DNA from: Actinomycetes bacterium
Lineage (GTDB): Bacteria > Actinomycetota > Actinomycetes > Mycobacteriales > Micromonosporaceae
DNA length: 8,033 nt
Assembly: GCA_023402505.1 (NCBI GenBank)
Contig: JAEYGD010000173.1
Location: 1 to 8,033 of the forward strand
Direction: 5' to 3'
The stretch's first letter is position 1. Each line of letters begins with the position of its first letter. The notes below the pieces were generated by a model, which worked only from the letters and a program-made list of their open reading frames with translations, was not told where the DNA came from and searched no databases. Shown in pieces: positions 5,601 to 8,033 of the stretch. Position numbers and translations under genes: made by a program.

Positions 5601-7349
5601 CACCGCGAGCCGCTGGGCGCCGGGCCGGCCGGTCAGCAGGTCGGCGGCCCGGTCCCAGACCAGGCGGGGACGCAGCTCGGCGAAGGCGGTCGACGGGTAA
5701 CGCCCGGAGAGCATGTCCAGTACGGCGTGCAGCGCCGAGTCCGGCAGCTCGGCGAAGGGCGCGGCCCGCCGGACCACGGTGGCGAGGTCGTCGACCCGCC
5801 ACGGGTCGAGCGACACCATCGCCACGACCTGCTGGGCCAGTACGTCCAGCGGGTTGCGCGGGTAGTGCAGCTCCTCGATCGCGCCCTCGGCCATCCGCTC
5901 GGCCACCACGGCACAGGAGAGCAGGTCGCCACGGTGTTTCGGGAACACCACGCCCCGGGACACGGCGCCGACCTGGTGCCCGGCGCGGCCGACCCGTTGC
6001 AGGCCGGCCGCGACGCTCGGCGGGGCCTCGATCTGCACGACCAGGTCGACAGCGCCCATGTCGATGCCCAGCTCCAGGCTGGAGGTGGCCACCACCGCGG
6101 GGAGCTGCCCGGACTTGAGCGCCTCCTCGATGTGCTTGCGTTCCTCCCGGGAGACACTGCCGTGGTGCGCCCGCGCGATCACCGGTGGTGCGCCCGCCAC
6201 CGCCCCGGCCCGGGCCATCAGCTCGGCGGGCGGTCGGTGGGGGCGTGCCGGCCCGCTCCGGGCACCACCGTCCGGCCCGCTCCGGGCACCGCCGTCCGGC
6301 CCGCCCCGGGCACCGCCGTCCGGCCCGGTGTCGGGGCCGGCGCTCTCCTCGGCGGCCAGCTCGTTGAGCCGGGCGCAGAGCCGCTCGGCGGAGCGCCGGG
6401 AGTTGGTGAAGACGATGGTCGAGCGATGCGCCCGGACCAGCGCGAACACCCGCTCCTCGACGGCCGGCCAGATCGACGCGCGGCGGGCGCCGAAACCGCC
6501 GAGGTCGTCCTCGGGTGGCTCCTGCTCGTCGAGGCGCGTCATGTCCTCCACCGGGACCTGGACGCCGACCTCGATGGTCTTGGCGGTGGGCGGGGCGACG
6601 ACGTCGACCGGCCGGGCTCCGCCGAGGAACCGGGCGCAGGTGTCGACCGGCCGGACGGTGGCGGACAGGCCGATCCGCTGGGCCGGGGCGGGCAGCAGCT
6701 CGTCGAGGCGTTCCAGGGACAGGGCGAGGTGGGCGCCCCGCTTGGTGCCGGCCACCGCGTGCACCTCGTCGACGATGACCGTCTCGACGCCGCGCAGCGA
6801 GTCGCGTGCGGCGGAGGTGAGCAGCAGGAACAACGACTCCGGCGTGGTGATGAGGATGTCCGGTGGGGTGCGGGCGAAGGCGCGCCGCTCGTCCGCCGGG
6901 GTGTCGCCGGTGCGCATGCCGACGGTGATCTCGGGGGGTGTGAGGCCCAGCCGGGTGGCCGCCTGCCGGATGCCCGCGAGGGGGGTGCGCAGGTTGCGCT
7001 CGACGTCGACCGCGAGGGCCTTGAGCGGGCTGACGTAGAGGACCCGGCAGCGCTGCCGGGGGTCGGCCGGGGCGGGCTTGCGGGCGAGCCGGTCCAGCGA
7101 CCAGAGGAACGCGGCGAGCGTCTTGCCGGAACCGGTGGGTGCCACCACCAGCGCGCTGCGGCCGGCGCCGACCGAGTGCCAGGCGCCCGCCTGCGCGGCG
7201 GTGGGCGCGGCGAACGCCGCGGCGAACCATTCCCGGGTCGCCGTGCCGAACGCGGCGAGCGCGTCGCCTGCCGCTGGTCCGCCGGCTGCCGCTGGTCCGC
7301 CGGCTGCCGCTGATCCGCCGGCTGGTCGGCCGCCCGTCCCCTTCGCCAC
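2652..7349 (-). CDS. lhr: ATP-dependent DNA-repair helicase Lhr, full length
   Basis: The product is about 1565 aa, close to E. coli (about 1538) and mycobacterial Lhr. Superfamily 2 motifs appear in order: Q-motif glutamine near 53, Walker A APTGSGKT (70-77), DEVH (194-197), SAT (229-231), TIVFTNS (from 311), SLELGIDMG and QRVGRAGH (451-458). The family's winged-helix/beta-barrel core follows, including PFWKGDQPGRP. The long C-terminal extension contains YPVLSALEERG and RRGYFVEGLGAAQFA, as in full-length Lhr. Lhr is a 3'-to-5' ssDNA translocase that unwinds DNA and RNA:DNA hybrids and acts in DNA repair. The GTG at 7349 is preferred. The frame opens upstream to an ATG at 7418, but those 23 residues are not family-like and would run through the promoter-like motif. 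AGGA lies 7 nt before the GTG. Two in-frame repeats occur, at about residues 10-28 and 343-367. Confidence 0.97.
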   Translation of the reverse strand: MAKGTGGRPAGGSAAAGGPAAAGGPAAGDALAAFGTATREWFAAAFAAPTAAQAGAWHSVGAGRSALVVAPTGSGKTLAAFLWSLDRLARKPAPADPRQRCRVLYVSPLKALAVDVERNLRTPLAGIRQAATRLGLTPPEITVGMRTGDTPADERRAFARTPPDILITTPESLFLLLTSAARDSLRGVETVIVDEVHAVAGTKRGAHLALSLERLDELLPAPAQRIGLSATVRPVDTCARFLGGARPVDVVAPPTAKTIEVGVQVPVEDMTRLDEQEPPEDDLGGFGARRASIWPAVEERVFALVRAHRSTIVFTNSRRSAERLCARLNELAAEESAGPDTGPDGGARGGPDGGARSGPDGGARSGPARPHRPPAELMARAGAVAGAPPVIARAHHGSVSREERKHIEEALKSGQLPAVVATSSLELGIDMGAVDLVVQIEAPPSVAAGLQRVGRAGHQVGAVSRGVVFPKHRGDLLSCAVVAERMAEGAIEELHYPRNPLDVLAQQVVAMVSLDPWRVDDLATVVRRAAPFAELPDSALHAVLDMLSGRYPSTAFAELRPRLVWDRAADLLTGRPGAQRLAVTSGGTIPDRGLFGVFLAGAERAARVGELDEEMVYESRVGDVFLLGSSSWRIEDITPDRVLVSPAPGQAAKMPFWKGDQPGRPVELGRAIGTRVRALLRQGDDDAVAALRAGGLDDWAAGNLMAYLREQQAATRALPDDRTVVVERFRDELGDWRLAVHSVLGARVNAPWALAIGRRLTERYGVDAQVMPSDDGIVVRLPDTAEEPPGADVVAFEPDEIAQLVEESVGTSALFAARFRECAARSLLLPRRDPRRRQPLWQQRQRAAQLLDVAREYADFPVTLEAARECLQDVFDQPALAALMRDLAARKVRLVEVETAQPSPFARSLLFGYVGAFLYEGDAPLAERRAAALALDSALLGELLGRVDLRELLDPAVLAETGRQLRWLTEQRRPRDAEDVVELLRVVGDLSAGELAERGVPAEWLTGLAETRRVLRVRIAGEERWVVVEDAARLRDALGVALPVGVAEAYLTPVADPLGDLVARYARTHGPFAAATCAARFGLGVFVVEQALRRLAAAGRVVSGEFAPDTVGTQWCDAEVLRMLRRRSLAALRREIEPVPPRALAAFLPRWQQVGSSARGVEAVAAAVEQLQGVAVPGSALERLVLPARVAGYSPAQLDELCASGEVVWAGSGAISGGDGWVTLAYADAAPLLLPPPDGSLTRTPLHESVLDALGDGQALFFRSLSDRVGATDDAALAAAVWDLVWAGHLTNDTLAPLRAALGGGGAHRSRPAAGRTRYRRPGRVALPSRSGPPTVAGRWSRLPERDTDPTRRAAALADVLLERHGVVTRGAVVAEQVAGGFAAVYPVLSALEERGAARRGYFVEGLGAAQFAVPGAVDRLRALADPADGGRARGGPALVLAATDPANPYGAALPWPERAVDSGDGAAPATGHRAGRKAGALVVLAAGDLVLYVERGGRTLLSFTDDADALAAAGKALADAVHSGALGAISVERADGEAVHSSPLRDALTAAGFRATPRGLRLRG
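6250..6321 (-). repeat. 24-bp tandem repeat, three copies, inside lhr
   Basis: Three consecutive 24-bp units (6250-6273, 6274-6297, 6298-6321) differ from one another by one or two bases, and a fourth degenerate start follows. Read on the coding strand they give GPDGGARG, GPDGGARS, GPDGGARS. The unit is a multiple of three, so copy-number change would keep the frame. It lies in the variable linker between the motif IV region (TNSRRSAERL) and the conserved ARAHHGSVSREER. Confidence 0.9.
7268..7321 (-). repeat. 18-bp tandem repeat, three copies, in the lhr N-terminus
   Basis: Three 18-bp units (7268-7285, 7286-7303, 7304-7321) are near-identical, the third with one change (TGATCC for TGGTCC). 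They encode a low-complexity Ala/Gly/Pro tract just after the start and before the Q-motif. The unit preserves the reading frame. Confidence 0.85.
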
Positions 7350-7355
7350 GCTCCC

Positions 7356-7378
7356 ATCCTGCCCCGGCGGTCCGACAA
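7356..7378 (-). promoter_or_regulatory. RecA-NDp-like (PafBC-type) DNA-damage promoter of lhr
   Basis: On the minus strand TTGTCGGAC (7378-7370), exactly 8 nt, then CAGGAT (7361-7356) matches the mycobacterial LexA-independent damage promoter consensus TTGTCRGTG-N8-TAnnnT. It matches at 7 of 9 upstream positions, the exact spacing, and 2 of 3 fixed -10 positions. CAGGAT ends 6 nt before the GTG, so the transcript would be leaderless or nearly so. In mycobacteria this promoter class is PafBC-dependent and controls many mitomycin-induced repair genes. Regulation here is inferred. Confidence 0.55.
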
Positions 7379-7443
7379 TCGGGCTGGTCGAGGGCGGTTC
7401 CGCACCGCTCGACGGCAAAAGCGGCGGATATACGGATGAATAC

Positions 7444-7460
7444 GTTAAGTCTTACTTAAC
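7444..7460. promoter_or_regulatory. Perfect 17-bp palindrome, candidate operator
   Basis: GTTAAGT-CTT-ACTTAAC is a perfect 7-3-7 inverted repeat, typical in size for a dimeric helix-turn-helix repressor site. Its centre (7452) lies 22 bp, about two helical turns, from the centre of the next palindrome. It is just upstream of the -35 candidate for the plus-strand gene. I cannot assign it to a known regulator. Confidence 0.5.
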
Positions 7461-7463
7461 TGC

Positions 7464-7493
7464 TTGCTTGTGACCCACAACATAAAGTAACTT
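7464..7493 (+). promoter_or_regulatory. Candidate promoter of the 133-aa gene
   Basis: TTGCTT (7464-7469) and TAACTT (7488-7493) are separated by 18 bp, fitting a loose TTGnnn / TAnnnT pattern. An overlapping TAAAGT (7483-7488) is an alternative -10. Transcription from TAACTT would start near 7500 and give a leader of about 30 nt that includes the Shine-Dalgarno sequence. Confidence 0.4.
7468..7480. promoter_or_regulatory. 13-bp palindrome TTGTG-ACC-CACAA, candidate operator
   Basis: The perfect 5-3-5 inverted repeat lies between the candidate -35 and -10 elements of the downstream gene, where a bound protein would block polymerase. Its half-sites differ from those of the neighbouring 17-bp palindrome, so two different regulators, or chance, are possible. 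Confidence 0.35.
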
Positions 7494-7518
7494 CACTCGC
7501 GACGCGGGGCGCGGGGGT

Positions 7519-7525
7519 GGAGGGG
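7519..7525 (+). promoter_or_regulatory. Strong Shine-Dalgarno sequence GGAGGGG
   Basis: GGAGG ends 6 nt before the ATG at 7530. It fixes that start, and it is the clearest ribosome binding site in the window, in contrast to the leaderless-looking genes elsewhere. Confidence 0.8.
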
Positions 7526-7529
7526 TCGG

Positions 7530-7931
7530 ATGACGGTCGAGAAGCGGAAAGCCGAGCCCGGCACCGACGTGCTCATCCGCAAGGTCGACAGTCATCTCGC
7601 CGCCGTCCGCGCCGGCCTGGCCGGTCCCGAGCTGGAGCTCGCCGAGCGGCTCGCCCACGCCCTGCGCGAGCTGGTCGTGTCCACCGCCCGGGCCAGTGCC
7701 GCCGACCGGGGCCGGGTCCGCGCGGCCGTGCACTTCTTCGTCCTGCGCCGGGAGAGCCGGGGTCGGTTGCTCTCGGTGCGCTCGCTCGCCGCCGCCCAGC
7801 GGGTCGTCAATCGCGTCGTGCTCCAGCTCGACCGTCCGGACCTGCTGGTCGAGTCCCGCCGCGACCGGCCCGCCCGGGAGTCGGCCGCGCTGGCCGGCGA
7901 CCTCGCCGACGCCGAGGTCGCCGCCCGCTGA
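7530..7931 (+). CDS. Hypothetical 133-aa helical protein
   Basis: The ATG with a strong ribosome binding site opens a 133-aa frame ending in TGA at 7929-7931. The protein has no signal peptide and no membrane segment, so it is probably cytosolic. It looks almost entirely alpha-helical: charged helices rich in Leu, Ala, Arg and Glu (about 15-55), then RVRAAVHFFVLRRESRGR (about 63-80), the most distinctive segment, then a Leu/Val/Arg-rich helix (RVVNRVVLQLDRP) and an acidic/alanine tail. No cysteines and no catalytic motif are visible. I do not recognise the family. The segment RAAVHFFVL vaguely recalls small DUF1232-type proteins, but their diagnostic motif is absent. It is transcribed alone, divergently from lhr, behind an unusually AT-rich region with palindromes, which suggests specific regulation. 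Confidence 0.75.
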   Translation: MTVEKRKAEPGTDVLIRKVDSHLAAVRAGLAGPELELAERLAHALRELVVSTARASAADRGRVRAAVHFFVLRRESRGRLLSVRSLAAAQRVVNRVVLQLDRPDLLVESRRDRPARESAALAGDLADAEVAAR

Positions 7932-8033
7932 CGCCCCGGGGGCGACCGGAGCACCAGTCCCGACGAAAGCCACTAATTCCGGCAAAACAACCACAGCCCC
8001 TGAAGATCTGGCGTCTTATCGCACCTGGGGCAC
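7932..8033. other. Non-coding right edge
   Basis: Directly after the stop, CGCCCCGGGGGCG (7932-7944) is self-complementary and could be a short hairpin, but with a tiny loop and no T-run it is a weak terminator. From about 7960 the sequence becomes less GC-rich, resembling a promoter or leader for a gene beyond the window. GCCCC (7996-8000) and GGGGC (8027-8031) could close a stem enclosing AAGA/TCTT (8003-8006 and 8014-8017). I cannot match it to a known riboswitch. Confidence 0.35.

Larger units (their letters stand above)
7350..7529. other. Divergent intergenic region with an AT-rich island
   Basis: The 180-bp spacer separates the divergent starts of lhr and the 133-aa gene. Bases about 7425-7495 are far richer in A and T than anything else in the window and hold two palindromes and the likely promoter of the plus-strand gene. 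The lhr-proximal third is GC-rich and carries the damage-type promoter motif. No small open frame with a convincing ribosome binding site is seen here. Confidence 0.6.

Noticed and set aside
6250..6321. Tandem 24-bp repeats as a CRISPR array
   Set aside because: The units are directly adjacent with no spacers, lie inside a coding sequence and translate to a clean peptide repeat.
2727..7313. A 1528-codon open frame on the plus strand, antisense to almost all of lhr
   Set aside because: The opposite strand encodes an unmistakable full-length Lhr with all helicase motifs. The antisense product is Arg/Gly/His/Gln-rich with no domain, as expected when GC-rich codon bias removes stop codons from the mirror frame.
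7350..7418. Longer lhr start at the ATG at 7418
   Set aside because: It adds 23 Pro/Gly/Ser-rich residues not typical of Lhr and would translate through the promoter-like motif at 7356-7378. The GTG at 7349 also has AGGA 7 nt upstream.
7452..7994. 180-codon minus-strand open frame over the 133-aa gene
   Set aside because: It is low in recognisable structure, lacks a ribosome binding site and spans the AT-rich promoter island. The plus-strand frame has a strong Shine-Dalgarno sequence and a natural helical composition.
7996..8031. Riboswitch at the right edge
   Set aside because: Only a 5-bp outer stem and a 4-bp inner pairing are visible, with no conserved core I recognise, and the downstream gene is not in the window.

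Overview
The window is very GC-rich, with strong third-position GC bias and several GTG starts or apparently leaderless genes. The proteins look actinobacterial, and I infer an actinomycete, probably Micromonosporaceae. This rests on composition and protein style, not on a marker gene. No rRNA, tRNA, CRISPR array, insertion sequence, prophage or biosynthetic cluster is visible, and it reads as ordinary chromosomal backbone.

Layout, left to right: (a) The 3' part of a secreted wall-type protein (RlpA-like double-psi beta-barrel plus bacterial SH3 domain) runs in from the left edge to 1127. A perfect 14-bp hairpin follows in the convergent gap. (b) A SAM hydrolase (DUF62 family) lies on the minus strand, 1178-1963. 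(c) A 136-bp divergent spacer with several short palindromes leads into a small lipoprotein gene on the plus strand, 2100-2645. (d) The full-length DNA-repair helicase Lhr (about 1565 aa) occupies 2652-7349 on the minus strand. It is convergent with the lipoprotein gene, with only 6 bp between the two genes. Its coding sequence carries two in-frame minisatellites. (e) A 180-bp divergent spacer follows, with an AT-rich island and two palindromes. (f) A 133-aa protein of unknown function is encoded at 7530-7931, and then 102 bp of non-coding sequence runs to the right edge.

The genes do not form one pathway. Lhr is DNA repair, DUF62 is SAM turnover, and the other three are envelope-associated or unknown. 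The most informative non-coding signal is directly upstream of lhr. It is a close match, in both sequence and spacing, to the LexA-independent mycobacterial DNA-damage promoter (RecA-NDp, PafBC-dependent), placed so that the transcript would start at or next to the GTG start codon. The second is a perfect 17-bp palindrome, 22 bp centre-to-centre from a second palindrome, in front of the unknown 133-aa gene. I did not find convincing evidence of a new multi-gene system.
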